Shown one piece after another: positions 7,868 to 16,990 of a stretch of 64,000 nucleotides of DNA. Source of the stretch: an uncultured Prevotella sp. (GTDB lineage Bacteria > Bacteroidota > Bacteroidia > Bacteroidales > Bacteroidaceae); assembly GCA_900539625.1 (NCBI GenBank), contig UQCW01000002.1, positions 81,964-145,963 of the forward strand, read 5' to 3'. The position numbers were made by a program, and so were the translations under genes. Position 1 is the stretch's first letter, and every line of letters begins with the position of its first letter. The notes under the pieces were generated by a model, which had not been told where the DNA came from, did not search any database, and worked only from the letters and a program-made list of their open reading frames with translations.

Positions 7868-9127
7868 ATGAGAAAGAAATTTATACTTATGCTTGCAGTG
7901 GCGTGTACACTGCAGATGGAAGCAGGTGTGCTATCCACTTGCATGGATTCCACCAAAATAGAAACGAAGTATTGTACGAAGAGCTTGCCTTTTGGAAGTC
8001 CGTCAAATGAAGATGCCGTTGCTATTGGTTCTTTATGGTCAGACAATTGGTTTGTTGGTGTTTCTGGAGGAACGAATGCTTTCCTCGGCAAACCATTAGG
8101 TTGTGAGGATTTGTTCGGACGTATCAAGCCGACATTCGGATTGACATTCGGCAAATGGATTACGCCATCTGTCGGTGGTCGCTTATATTACCAAGGTGTG
8201 CAGTTCAAAGACTGTAATCTTGCCGTTCAAGACTATCAGCATCTTCACGCTGATTTTATGTGGAATGTGCTTGGAAACAGATACGGCAAACAGGATGATG
8301 TCCGTTTGGGTATCGTTCCGTTTGTTGGTGTCGGTTTGCTCCACAATAAGAGTAATGGACAAAAGCCTTTTGCACTCTCTTACGGCATTCAAGGTCAGTA
8401 TCGTCTAACGAAACGACTATCAGCTACTTTGGAGATTGGCAATACGACCACCTTTCAGGAGTTTGACGGCTATGGAAAAGTCGGCAGATTTGGCGATCAT
8501 CTGATGTCTTTGACAGCAGGATTGTCCTTCAATATTGGTAAAGTTGGATGGAAGCGTATCGGCAAATCTGCTCACACGGATGTCGAATATGCACATTCTA
8601 ATCATTGCCTAACTGCCAATAGCGATGTTGGTGACCACTACACTCGCAATGACTACAGTGGTTTGAATTCTCTTCGTGCAAGATTGAACAACAAGCGTTG
8701 GGACGGTAAGACGCCTGTCCAAAATGATAGCACTTCCTTGTTCGATCGGAATGAACACGGAACCTCTGGCTATTTTTCTGAAATGCAAAATGGCAATGTT
8801 TGCATTGGGACACCCGTATACTTCTTTTTCGAGCTTGGCACAACGCAGCTTGTCACTCCGTTGCAGTTACTGAACTTGGACGAGATTGCACACGTCGCCA
8901 ACGAACATTGCTTAAGAGTAAAAGTCGTCGGGGCAGCTGATAGTGCTACTGGTTCGGCAGAAATAAACAAGAATCTTGGTACTTCCAGAGCAAAATTCAT
9001 TGCCAAGGAATTGAATAAGAGAGGGGTGGCATCTGATTGTATCACTCTTATAAACGAAGGAGGAATATCCGATTATACTCCCAATGAGGCAAACCGACAG
9101 ACAAAAGTGATGCTCTATCATAGATAG
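7868..9127 (+). CDS. OmpA-family outer-membrane protein
   Basis: From ATG 7868 the protein of 419 residues begins with a signal peptide (MRKKFILMLAVACTLQMEA). The middle (to about residue 240) has alternating aromatic strands typical of a beta-barrel. The C-terminus (about 310-419) is an OmpA-like peptidoglycan-binding domain: a FFELGTTQL strand, VVGAADSATGS and NLGTSRAKFIAKELNKRG. It follows the relaxase by about 50 bp. Similar OmpA proteins accompany transfer genes in Bacteroidales elements, perhaps anchoring an envelope complex (inference). The earlier in-frame ATG 7847 adds seven residues before the signal and is less likely. Confidence 0.85.
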   Translation: MRKKFILMLAVACTLQMEAGVLSTCMDSTKIETKYCTKSLPFGSPSNEDAVAIGSLWSDNWFVGVSGGTNAFLGKPLGCEDLFGRIKPTFGLTFGKWITPSVGGRLYYQGVQFKDCNLAVQDYQHLHADFMWNVLGNRYGKQDDVRLGIVPFVGVGLLHNKSNGQKPFALSYGIQGQYRLTKRLSATLEIGNTTTFQEFDGYGKVGRFGDHLMSLTAGLSFNIGKVGWKRIGKSAHTDVEYAHSNHCLTANSDVGDHYTRNDYSGLNSLRARLNNKRWDGKTPVQNDSTSLFDRNEHGTSGYFSEMQNGNVCIGTPVYFFFELGTTQLVTPLQLLNLDEIAHVANEHCLRVKVVGAADSATGSAEINKNLGTSRAKFIAKELNKRGVASDCITLINEGGISDYTPNEANRQTKVMLYHR

Positions 9128-9164
9128 GCTTTTATAAATTCATACGACAAAACAATCAATTGAA

Positions 9165-9197
9165 GCAGTAGTCGGCTCGTGATGAGTCGGCTATTGC
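9165..9197 (+). terminator. Terminator-like hairpin after the OmpA gene
   Basis: A 14-bp stem (9165-9178 with 9184-9197, three G-T wobbles) encloses a 5-nt loop about 40 bp after the stop codon. The following TTTCT is only weakly T-rich, so an intrinsic terminator is likely but not certain. Confidence 0.5.
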
Positions 9198-9511
9198 TGT
9201 TTCTATCCTCTTGTATTTCTGCGATATTCTTATTATTTCATCCAGCTAATACTTGTCAGCCCATCATTTTTCTATGCAAAGTTACTGCATTGAGTGAACG
9301 TCAAGCATCGCCTTTGGGCTAAGCACTTCGGAATGGAACGGCAGCCTTCCCAAATCAAAGATATTGGGTATTCCGTTCAATTCCTTGTCATTTGCTTGCC
9401 TTATCACTCTTGTCATGCAGTTTAGAAATGCACGAAAAATCAAGTTCCCGACAAGCGAAGCTGATAAGGCTTCAATCAAAGGGAAGAAAATAAAATTCAA
9501 TTCAAACGGAT
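9198..9511. other. Intergenic stretch with no confident gene
   Basis: No recognised gene. A 46-codon frame from ATG 9415 (MQFRNARKIKFPTSEADK) overlaps the next gene in another frame and has a biased Lys-rich composition; it could be a small protein but I cannot support it. CAAAGTTA near 9274-9281 is a minus-strand TAnnTTTG match without a clear -33 element. Confidence 0.4.
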
Positions 9512-9703
9512 ATGAAAGTAAAAAGACTGACAAAAGAACAAGGCAAGCGGTTTGACATCTGCCGTTTCCCTAATTTCCACAAGACAGGCAGTGTGAAATG
9601 CATGAAAAGCCTTTATTATGGCAAGGACGCATTGTTAGTACGTTGTGGTGATTATATCTACAACGTGACAAGCGAACCGAACATTTATGAACAAGCAAAA
9701 TAG
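9512..9703 (+). CDS. Small hypothetical protein
   Basis: The 63-residue protein is basic at the N-terminus (MKVKRLTKEQGKRFDICRF) and then forms a compact beta-rich sequence (DALLVRCGDYIYNVTSE). No family is recognised. The start ATG follows an A-rich leader typical of the group, and the gene is followed closely by a DUF2958 gene. Small proteins of this type are common between transfer modules in Bacteroidales. Confidence 0.6.
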   Translation: MKVKRLTKEQGKRFDICRFPNFHKTGSVKCMKSLYYGKDALLVRCGDYIYNVTSEPNIYEQAK

Positions 9704-9710
9704 TATTGAT

Positions 9711-10094
9711 ATGACGAACAAACTGATTACGCCTCAGTTTATGGAGGCAATAAAAAACTTTCCTCTTTACTCACAAGAGGAAAAAGGCAAAGACGCTATT
9801 TGTGTGGCTGTATTTACCATAGGACGCATCAGATGGTTTGTTCTTGAAGGACAGACTGAAGGAAATGACTTTATGTTATTCACTATTGTATGTGGATTGT
9901 GCGAAACGGAATACGGCTATGTGTCAGCAAACGAATTGGAGAAAATAGAAATTGATGGCTCCAAGTATGGGATTAATGACAAGTTCCATGTATGTCAGGT
10001 AAAAGGTTTTACACCAACCAAACTGAAGAACATACAAGACAATGAATTGCGTAGCTTTCTTCATCGCCTTTACTCAAAGCCCCAAAAGAGCTAA
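9711..10094 (+). CDS. DUF2958-family protein
   Basis: The 127-residue protein has the DUF2958 pattern: a start of the form MTNKLITPQFMEAIKNFPLYSQE, then GKDAICVAVFTIGRIRWFVLEGQ, and a GYVSANELEKI segment where the Glu/Leu-rich pattern ends the domain. The family is widespread on plasmids and integrative elements of Gram-negatives; its activity is unknown. ATG 9711 is preferred; ATG 9687 would add eight residues and overlap the preceding gene by 17 bp. An 11-bp hairpin follows the gene. Confidence 0.78.
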   Translation: MTNKLITPQFMEAIKNFPLYSQEEKGKDAICVAVFTIGRIRWFVLEGQTEGNDFMLFTIVCGLCETEYGYVSANELEKIEIDGSKYGINDKFHVCQVKGFTPTKLKNIQDNELRSFLHRLYSKPQKS

Positions 10095-10106
10095 TTTGTT
10101 ACATCT

Positions 10107-10135
10107 GCCGTAGGCTGCTCAAACCAGTCTACGGC
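10107..10135 (+). terminator. Hairpin between small genes
   Basis: GCCGTAGGCTG (10107-10117) pairs with CAGTCTACGGC (10125-10135), with one wobble and a 7-nt loop. No T-run follows on the plus strand (ACAAAAAC), so it may be an RNA-processing or weak termination signal. Confidence 0.4.
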
Positions 10136-10152
10136 ACAAAAACTATCACAAT

Positions 10153-10512
10153 ATGGAAAAGATACAAGACATGGTTATCAGTGTAGCCGAAAAAGAAGGT
10201 TGGGCTGTCACTATCGAGGAACAGAATGAATTACGCATCACTTTCAATTTTGCAAAGTTCACGCCCCAAGGACAGGATTTCTCTTTTTCTGCCAACACTT
10301 TTGACAATGACCACTATGTGCTTTTGGAAAACATCTTTGAATATTACCAGGACTACGACCCCGACTATGAAGCATATCTATGGATTGGTCCGAACGGACA
10401 CGGACAGAATGGTGCGCCATACCACATTGCGGACATTGTGGAGGATATGAAAGCTGCCGAAGATATGGTGTTTCAGTTGCACACGGCACTCAGTAACGCT
10501 TTCAACGCTTAG
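10153..10512 (+). CDS. Hypothetical acidic protein
   Basis: The 119-residue protein is acidic, with a repeated Asp/Tyr pattern (YYQDYDPDYEAYLW, about residues 58-71) and a GPNGHGQNGAPYHIADI segment. I do not recognise the family. It has no signal peptide or membrane segment. It ends just before a hairpin shared with the convergent ArdC operon. Small acidic proteins on mobile elements sometimes act as DNA mimics, but nothing here proves that. Confidence 0.6.
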   Translation: MEKIQDMVISVAEKEGWAVTIEEQNELRITFNFAKFTPQGQDFSFSANTFDNDHYVLLENIFEYYQDYDPDYEAYLWIGPNGHGQNGAPYHIADIVEDMKAAEDMVFQLHTALSNAFNA

Positions 10513-10526
10513 ACCAAACAAAAGCC

Positions 10527-10563
10527 AGCCGTAAGGAGAGGACAATAACTTCTCCCTACGGCT
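10527..10563. terminator. Bidirectional terminator-like hairpin between convergent genes
   Basis: AGCCGTAAGGAGA pairs with TCTCCCTACGGCT (10527-10563), 12 of 13 positions. It lies between the rightward small gene ending at 10512 and the leftward ArdC gene ending at 10572. Confidence 0.6.
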
Positions 10564-10571
10564 GACTTCTC

Positions 10572-12311
10572 TTATCTGCGGAACGTAGCCTTTGCCACAT
10601 TCTCTTCTTCCGCGTTTTCCTCTTGTAACTGATAGTCTGGCAACTCACAAAGCGTGTTATACACGTCCTCGATATTGTCTGCAAGTGACAGACTGTGGTC
10701 ATAACTGAGAATATGTTCCACCGCCAATCCTGCATTGGTTACTGTCCCGACCTCAAAACTGTCGTGCTCACGGTCGTATTGCAGATGCAGCACATCGCCA
10801 TTTGGCATTTCAAAGACTGGAGCTTTGCGCTTTGACAAATCAGAAAAGTCTTCGGCAATCATTGACTTGCCTACTTCTTCTACATCCTTTGATGCCTCAG
10901 AAGGCAATCCGTATCGAGTAATACTGTCACGAACTTCTTCCTCTGTCACCTTGCGCATCACCTCATAGGTGCCGCCAACACTACCATTATATACCACTGC
11001 GTAATGGGCGTCGTCTACCAAGACATCGTCACCACGGTTCTGCACGGCACTTTTATAGGTATGTTCCAAGTCTATGGCGTCGCCTTGGTCATATTCCTTT
11101 GCCTCTTGCAGCAGACGGTCATAGTCACCTATATCTTTCAAACTATCCAATACACTTGTGTCATCGGTACTCTGCAGATAGGCAACAGAAGCGTAATATG
11201 GTGTAACAGTCTTATTATCTGCAACTTTCTGGTCTGCTTCTTTTACAACATCCTCCGTTTGTGGTTCTTCCAGTTCGAGCGACATCTTATCAATATGTTG
11301 ATTGATGATTGATGTCGCTTTCTTCACATCAAGCAGCGTGGTCTTGATGAATTGTGGAGACTCCTTCAGACTTTCCAACCACGACTTCAAATAAGCCGCA
11401 CTGTCTTCCTTGATATGCTTTGCCATTCCATATCTTTGAGCGACAAGCGCACTGCCTAATTCAGCCACCAATTCCTCGCGTGCATACTCAGATGAACCGA
11501 ATGTTGTAGGTTTGAAACGGTCGAGTACTGTCTCATGTCCAGTCGAGTGTGCCATCTCATGAAACAAGGTTCCATAGAACGATTCTCCATCCACAAACTG
11601 TTGCTTCTCCGGCACTACAATCATATTCTTACTGATTGAGAAATATGCATTGTCTCCATATTGTGGTTTGATGGGACAAATCCAACGGTTGTCCTTTATC
11701 ATTGCATCGATAGGAGCGAATGAGAATTGTTCACCTTGTTCCTGCGCCGGTTTTACATACTCTGTTTCCAACTTTGCCCACATCTCGGGACGAGCTTCCT
11801 GCAAGTTGGTCTGCTGTACATTGAAAACTCTATAGACTTGTAGTTTCGGATATACATTGTACTGCTTCCGCATTTCTTCCGACAGTTGACGGTAGTCATC
11901 ATATTTGATGCGTTCCTTGGTGTCCTTGTCCACGCAGGTAAAGGTGGTTATAAAAACAGGAAATGATCTCTCACCCTTCAACACAGACACACGTGGCAAT
12001 GCCTCTCCGTTGGCATCCTTTTTCTCCGTATTGTTCAACCGCTGCACACAGTCGAATGTACAGAAACGGGGTATCTTCCAACCTTGTTTCTCGCACTGAA
12101 GGAGCAGTACAAAGGCGTTCATACCGTTATAATCTCTACCATTAAGGTTCTTCGGCCATTGCAGTGCACCATCTGTAAACCAAGGCTTTTTCCAGTCTTT
12201 GTCAATGCTTTGGATTTTTTCGATCATCATCTCAGCAAACAGGTCCAAAGCTTTTTCCTCACTGCTCGGACCATCACTGGTTGGTTTGTTGTATCTTGCC
12301 ATAAGCGTCAA
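10572..12311 (-). CDS. ardC: ArdC-like antirestriction protein with zincin metallopeptidase domain
   Basis: The protein of 579 residues has an N-terminal ArdC ssDNA-binding domain (about residues 15-165, including NLNGRDYNGMNAFVL) followed by a zincin-like metallopeptidase domain with an intact HEMAHSTGH at 251-259. A long C-terminal extension (about 350-579) is acidic and not recognised. ArdC proteins protect incoming single-stranded DNA from restriction during conjugation. It is the last gene of the long leftward transfer operon and its start overlaps the SSB-like gene by four bases. ATG 12302 (MARYNK) is an alternative start three codons in. Confidence 0.85.
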   Translation of the reverse strand: MTLMARYNKPTSDGPSSEEKALDLFAEMMIEKIQSIDKDWKKPWFTDGALQWPKNLNGRDYNGMNAFVLLLQCEKQGWKIPRFCTFDCVQRLNNTEKKDANGEALPRVSVLKGERSFPVFITTFTCVDKDTKERIKYDDYRQLSEEMRKQYNVYPKLQVYRVFNVQQTNLQEARPEMWAKLETEYVKPAQEQGEQFSFAPIDAMIKDNRWICPIKPQYGDNAYFSISKNMIVVPEKQQFVDGESFYGTLFHEMAHSTGHETVLDRFKPTTFGSSEYAREELVAELGSALVAQRYGMAKHIKEDSAAYLKSWLESLKESPQFIKTTLLDVKKATSIINQHIDKMSLELEEPQTEDVVKEADQKVADNKTVTPYYASVAYLQSTDDTSVLDSLKDIGDYDRLLQEAKEYDQGDAIDLEHTYKSAVQNRGDDVLVDDAHYAVVYNGSVGGTYEVMRKVTEEEVRDSITRYGLPSEASKDVEEVGKSMIAEDFSDLSKRKAPVFEMPNGDVLHLQYDREHDSFEVGTVTNAGLAVEHILSYDHSLSLADNIEDVYNTLCELPDYQLQEENAEEENVAKATFRR

Positions 12312-12919
12312 GCATTAGGGTTATACGGCTGGGGTACGTATTCCGCCAATTCGTCCACTTTACATGAGAATGTTAGTCGGTCGTTATAGAGTGACAACTC
12401 CAGTTCGCCCTTAGCTGTTATTCGGCATCCTGGTACTAACCACGCCTCACGCTCCTTATTGAAACGGACAAGTCGTACCCAGATATATTCAAAACCATTT
12501 TCTGCTTTAGTCGCTGAATAAGCTGAAAACATTTGGTACGGCTCACCCTTCTTGCTCTTTTTCTCGTCGATGGTTTTACCTATCTTTCCACGGAACTCCA
12601 ACTGTCCTACAATACTGTCTTCCTTTACTGTTGTATCGTTATGGATAGCTGTCGCATTCATGTTGTAATACATGTTCTCACCATGTTTCCTGGGGATAAG
12701 CACACCGACTGCTTCTATGCGCTGTCCCGTCACGATATTGCCCACTTCCGTCAGTGTTCCATCCTTCAACACGCTAACTTCAATTGTTTTATTGATTCCG
12801 TTCTTGGCAGGGATGACCACTGCAACACTAAATGTTACGAACGGCTTCCCTTCTTTATTCGTGCGACATGTGGCAACTTTGCTCACCACACCGCAAATAG
12901 TTACATTACATTTCATCAT
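12308..12919 (-). CDS. SSB-like protein with two OB folds
   Basis: The protein of 203 residues appears to contain two OB-fold halves. The first (about 1-100) begins CNVTICGVVSKVATCRTNKEGKPFVTFSVAV, the classic start of SSB-type domains. The second (about 105-195) begins VGQLEFRGKIGKTIDEKKSKKGEPYQMFSAY and repeats the same strand pattern. Acting on single-stranded DNA during transfer is a natural role beside ArdC. It lacks the acidic C-terminal tip of housekeeping SSB. The downstream ArdC start overlaps its stop (ATGA). Confidence 0.75.
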   Translation of the reverse strand: MMKCNVTICGVVSKVATCRTNKEGKPFVTFSVAVVIPAKNGINKTIEVSVLKDGTLTEVGNIVTGQRIEAVGVLIPRKHGENMYYNMNATAIHNDTTVKEDSIVGQLEFRGKIGKTIDEKKSKKGEPYQMFSAYSATKAENGFEYIWVRLVRFNKEREAWLVPGCRITAKGELELSLYNDRLTFSCKVDELAEYVPQPYNPNA

Positions 12920-12963
12920 AGTCTTTTACTTTTTAAAAAGTTATCTCAATCATCACACTTCAT

Positions 12964-14532
12964 TTATCTGTGCATGCTTTCGTTGCGTCCTTGCTGTTCC
13001 TGCATTCCTTGCTCAAAATTTTGCGAAGCCTGTTGACTGATGACAATGCTGTTTACCATTCCTGCTACTCGCAACCGTTTGGTATCTTCGCTCAATCCTT
13101 GGTCGTTCAAGGTGGCGGACAGTCTGCTCAATTCTGCTGATGTCAGTTCACGGCTTACTTTGACATTGCCATTGTCTGCCGTCAGTATCGCACGACCATT
13201 GTCACCAATACTCAGACTGCACATTTTCATGCCTGATACCAGTGAAGTCAAATCTACAGACCATTCACTGACTGATTGACTGATAGCTGCCTTTTGTTCC
13301 TCGGCTTCTTTGTTATCTATTTTCACAGCCAATATCATCAACGATGAGAAAGCTGTCATTGCCATTTCCAATATAGGGTCACTGCCAACTGGTAATCCTA
13401 CACCGCTATCTTCAGACGACAGCAACTTCTTCATCCATGCATCAGGTGACATGCTTTCTGTATTGCTTGGCACATCGGTTTTGTATTTTGCCAACAGGTC
13501 ATTGCCATTATACAAGGCTTGCTGTTTGATGTTGCCTTTTTGTGCGATTTCTGCTAGATAACTGGATGGATCCACGTCCCGACTTGTCCCGTCTGCTGCA
13601 ATTGTTTTTACTCCAAAATGCAGATGCTCTCCTGTGGTTCTTGTTCCAGTATTGCCTGTTACACCTATCTTTTGTCCAGCTGACACGGCATCGCCCACTT
13701 TTACATTTACCTCCGACAAATGCATATAGGTAGTTTGCATCTTGCTGCCGTCCTCACGATTGTATTCCACCGTGATACTTTTTCCTCCTGCTGTATTCAC
13801 ATTCTGGTTGACGGCTACCACCTTACCGTCATTCTCGGTTGCTAATACGGCATCATGCTTACAACGGATGTCTATGCCTTTATGCATTTGCTGCTTGCTC
13901 TTGTCCATCGGATCTTGACGCATACCGAACGGAGAAGTGATGAATAGATAGGTTTCACGGAGCAAAGGGAATGAATACTTGCCATTTGGTCGTTTGTCTT
14001 GTACTCGTTCTTCGCTTGTTGCTTGTCTTGGATTGTTCTCCACTCCGAATGACTTCCCTTGCGCCTTCATCTCGCTCATCACTTGCTGGTCATACTTCTG
14101 TAGCCCATTCCGCTCGATGATGTCCTGCAAATGTGCCGCATATCCCATACCTGATGCGTACCCGGCTTTGGCTATCCCTTTAGTCCAACCCTTATAGTCA
14201 TCTGGTGACAGCTGAAAGCACTTGGCATAACGCTGATTATTAGCGAGGAACTTGGAATGATGCTCGTAGCTGTCTGCCACAGAACTGTATTTGCAAAACT
14301 TTTCATTGGGCTTATCATCCGTATATACCAGATATTCACCTCCGTTCTTCAACCACGAAGCTGTTGCTTTGATGCCAAAGTGATTATTTCCTAATCGAGA
14401 CAGTTCACTCTCTCCATTACTGCTTTCCAGCATGCCTTGCGCTAAGGTAACGGAGGCAGGAATGCCATAACGCTTCATCTGCTCCATAGCCGCCTCTGCA
14501 TATTTGTCGGCGTATGATTGGTTCTTGCTCAT
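12964..14532 (-). CDS. Bifunctional peptidoglycan hydrolase: glucosaminidase plus M23 peptidase
   Basis: The protein of 522 residues starts with a FlgJ-type glucosaminidase domain (about 8-150: ASVTLAQGMLESSNGES with Glu36, then NNHFGIK). An M23/LytM domain follows (about 185-315) with HKGIDI (His217, Asp221), TYMHLS (His271) and GEHLHFGV (His303, His305), all zinc and catalytic positions intact. The C-terminal 200 residues include a hydrophobic segment and are unknown. No signal peptide is visible, so export must use the element's own apparatus or be of another kind. A role in opening the cell wall for DNA transfer is inferred. Confidence 0.85.
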   Translation of the reverse strand: MSKNQSYADKYAEAAMEQMKRYGIPASVTLAQGMLESSNGESELSRLGNNHFGIKATASWLKNGGEYLVYTDDKPNEKFCKYSSVADSYEHHSKFLANNQRYAKCFQLSPDDYKGWTKGIAKAGYASGMGYAAHLQDIIERNGLQKYDQQVMSEMKAQGKSFGVENNPRQATSEERVQDKRPNGKYSFPLLRETYLFITSPFGMRQDPMDKSKQQMHKGIDIRCKHDAVLATENDGKVVAVNQNVNTAGGKSITVEYNREDGSKMQTTYMHLSEVNVKVGDAVSAGQKIGVTGNTGTRTTGEHLHFGVKTIAADGTSRDVDPSSYLAEIAQKGNIKQQALYNGNDLLAKYKTDVPSNTESMSPDAWMKKLLSSEDSGVGLPVGSDPILEMAMTAFSSLMILAVKIDNKEAEEQKAAISQSVSEWSVDLTSLVSGMKMCSLSIGDNGRAILTADNGNVKVSRELTSAELSRLSATLNDQGLSEDTKRLRVAGMVNSIVISQQASQNFEQGMQEQQGRNESMHR

Positions 14533-14573
14533 TGTTCTTACTACTTTTTGTTATCCTTTTACTGTACTTAAAC

Positions 14574-16970
14574 CTACCGCTTCATACCTCTCGATGGTTC
14601 TACCAACTCTTTCACTTCCTCCTGCTTGTGCCGTTTGGGCTCTTCCAACATATCGCAGATGGCTACTCGTTGTCCTTCCCGTATCAGTTTAGGCAGGTAG
14701 GTGTCAAGGGCATGGTATGGAAATCCTGCCATTTCTTTGATATTGCCGTTTGCTCGTCTGGTCAGCGTGATACCTAATATCTCAGACCCTTTGCGTGCAT
14801 CTTGATTGTACATCTCATAGAAATCACCAATGCGGAACAACAATAATGCATCTGGGTGCTTGGCTTTCAAGTCATCCCATTGCTTTTTTATGCCAGATGC
14901 ATTCTGCTCTTTCTTGCCTTGGGTTTCTTGTGCTTTCTTTTCCTCAGTTGCTTTTTCCTCCTTGACCTTCTCCTCGGATTTGTCTTGTTTGTCTTCTTCC
15001 TCGTGATATTCCCGGTGTTCCTCTTCATGCTTCTCTGTGGTTCCTTGCTGTTCCTGCTTCACCTCGGTCTCCACTTCCTGTTTCTCCGATGATGTCTGTT
15101 CTTGTTTTTCTCCTGCTTTCAGCACGTCAGCAAACAGGGTTGCTGCCAAATGGGTTTTATAGCTGTTTCTGTCTTCTGCTACCCATAACCGCTGCCATTG
15201 CTGTGGGGTAATGCATCTGGGTTTCATCTTCTCTCCGTCGATGGTTGCTGAACAAAGAATGCCGTTTTCTTTGGTCTTGAACACGCACACACGTTCTATG
15301 CGGTTCATATCAATGTCCTGGTCATTGCTTCCGAACAAGTCCACTTTCAAGTCAGGTTGTACGGCTGCACGATGGTGATACTTGTTTGCCAACTCCATCT
15401 TTACTGCTTCAAAATTGTCCATCGACTGCTTCAGTGTACTAAAGAACTGGTTGATGTCTGCCTTGTCTGGATATATACTATATCCGTTCTGTCCCTCGGG
15501 CTTGATATACAATGCCCAACGGTTTTTGTCGTCTTGTATCATCTGTACTTGACTGAACCCAACATCCTTGGCTCGCTCTACAGCAGGACTGGCATCTAAT
15601 GTGGATAGATGTTCTAACGACCAATTTTTCAGTCGGGCGATGTCCACTTGCTTGTCCGCAAAGTAACTGTCATCGGGGCGATACCCCAATACTCCGTCAG
15701 AATTGTAGAAGCGTACGGTTTCGATGCCTTCACGTTCCAATGCTTTCTGGATGCGCTGCTTGCTCATGCCCTGTATCTCATTGTTTACTTCTAATGAGGC
15801 TCCTGACGGCATAACCACGTCGGCTGTCTTTCTCTCCTTGTCGATGACCAATACGATGGTCTTGTTGTCTTTGTCGGGATGCTGTTTGATTTCATCCGCT
15901 ATGAGATAGTGTTTAGGCAACTGGTCCATCAGTTCTTTGGTCTCTCGCTGATTTCGCATGGTGGAGTATTCTATCTTTTCTCCTTGCTCTGCCTTGCGCA
16001 TAACTAAAAGGGCATTGTTTACATCACTCTCTACAGCATCTATCAGGCAGGGATTTTCCTTCAACTCACGAACCCAGTAATCTGTCAGATGCAAGCCTTC
16101 TTCTGACAATCGCGCTGGCAGTCCCAACTCCAACATTTTCACTCCTGAAGCTAATTCTGCCACCAATCGTTCTCTTTTTATGGCATCCTCCGATGGGGCT
16201 GTACCATTTTTCATCACCATGCCTTCACGTGCCAACCGCTGCTGATGTCCTGTGGCAGAGACAATCTGGCGCAATGTTTCTTGCACATAGTCATTGTAAT
16301 GTTCAAAGTCTTTTTGGCGTGGCATATACACTGCATCCTTTTCCGTGTCATAATGTGCGACGCCGCTGCCGTCCGTACGTATGGGTACCAGATTGTCACG
16401 CATTTTCAATAGGAAGTCATTGAAACGAACATGCATGGCTCGCTCATCTCTTTCTCCCTGACCTCGCTCCTCAGCTGTGCCATAATCTGCCAACAGCTTT
16501 TTGTATTCTTTCTCATTGGCAAATGGCATTGTGGTCTGGTCAATGCAAAACAGTGTGCGTATCTCTCGATTGTGTACACCTTTATATTGCTTCTGCTGTT
16601 CTACATCCAATGCCTGATAGTCGTTTCGACTGATAATATCCTTTGGATTGTTACGATTGACGTATTGGTTCCAATTATAGAAAAGGAACGGTACTCCTCG
16701 TTCATGCTCCCTTACCGCCACTCCTTGTCTTTTTGCCTCACTGAAAGGCATAAAAAGGTTGGTCTTGCTACCAGACTTGTCCGAATGCAATGACATGATC
16801 AATGCATTGAACGGACTTACTGTCAATCCCTTGGGATAGAAACTAGGATAGGTCTTACCCGATGCGTTCAACCAATATCCGTTTGCTGAAGGCGCACTGC
16901 CCAATGCAGTAGAGAGTAATTCCACTTGTCTCTCTGCTGCCGTTTTTTCTGCCAGACTCTTGTCTTTCAT
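14574..16970 (-). CDS. ArdC-related protein with dead zincin site fused to MutS domain I
   Basis: The protein of 798 residues is a composite. The N-terminal part (about 50-330) follows the ArdC/zincin layout, but where HEMAHSTGH is expected it reads RQIVSATGH (234-242), so the HExxH metal site is lost. A middle part (about 340-590) resembles DUF3945-type element proteins. A Glu/Lys-rich linker (about 590-685) leads to a MutS domain I-like end (FRIGDFYEMYNQDA, then EMAGFPYHALDTYLPKLI). The first domain of MutS contacts mismatched DNA. I infer a DNA-handling scaffold for transferred DNA. The gene lies between the hydrolase and the 608-residue protein in one operon. Confidence 0.72.
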   Translation of the reverse strand: MKDKSLAEKTAAERQVELLSTALGSAPSANGYWLNASGKTYPSFYPKGLTVSPFNALIMSLHSDKSGSKTNLFMPFSEAKRQGVAVREHERGVPFLFYNWNQYVNRNNPKDIISRNDYQALDVEQQKQYKGVHNREIRTLFCIDQTTMPFANEKEYKKLLADYGTAEERGQGERDERAMHVRFNDFLLKMRDNLVPIRTDGSGVAHYDTEKDAVYMPRQKDFEHYNDYVQETLRQIVSATGHQQRLAREGMVMKNGTAPSEDAIKRERLVAELASGVKMLELGLPARLSEEGLHLTDYWVRELKENPCLIDAVESDVNNALLVMRKAEQGEKIEYSTMRNQRETKELMDQLPKHYLIADEIKQHPDKDNKTIVLVIDKERKTADVVMPSGASLEVNNEIQGMSKQRIQKALEREGIETVRFYNSDGVLGYRPDDSYFADKQVDIARLKNWSLEHLSTLDASPAVERAKDVGFSQVQMIQDDKNRWALYIKPEGQNGYSIYPDKADINQFFSTLKQSMDNFEAVKMELANKYHHRAAVQPDLKVDLFGSNDQDIDMNRIERVCVFKTKENGILCSATIDGEKMKPRCITPQQWQRLWVAEDRNSYKTHLAATLFADVLKAGEKQEQTSSEKQEVETEVKQEQQGTTEKHEEEHREYHEEEDKQDKSEEKVKEEKATEEKKAQETQGKKEQNASGIKKQWDDLKAKHPDALLLFRIGDFYEMYNQDARKGSEILGITLTRRANGNIKEMAGFPYHALDTYLPKLIREGQRVAICDMLEEPKRHKQEEVKELVEPSRGMKR

Positions 16971-16990
16971 ATTGTGCTTTTATTATATTC

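Noticed and set aside
9282..9533. A minus-strand frame before the small genes at 9.5 kb
   Set aside because: It overlaps a better supported plus-strand gene, and a minus-strand TAnnTTTG match near 9274-9281 lies at its end, not its start.
9415..9555. A 46-codon Lys-rich frame
   Set aside because: It overlaps the next gene in another frame and has no supporting signal.
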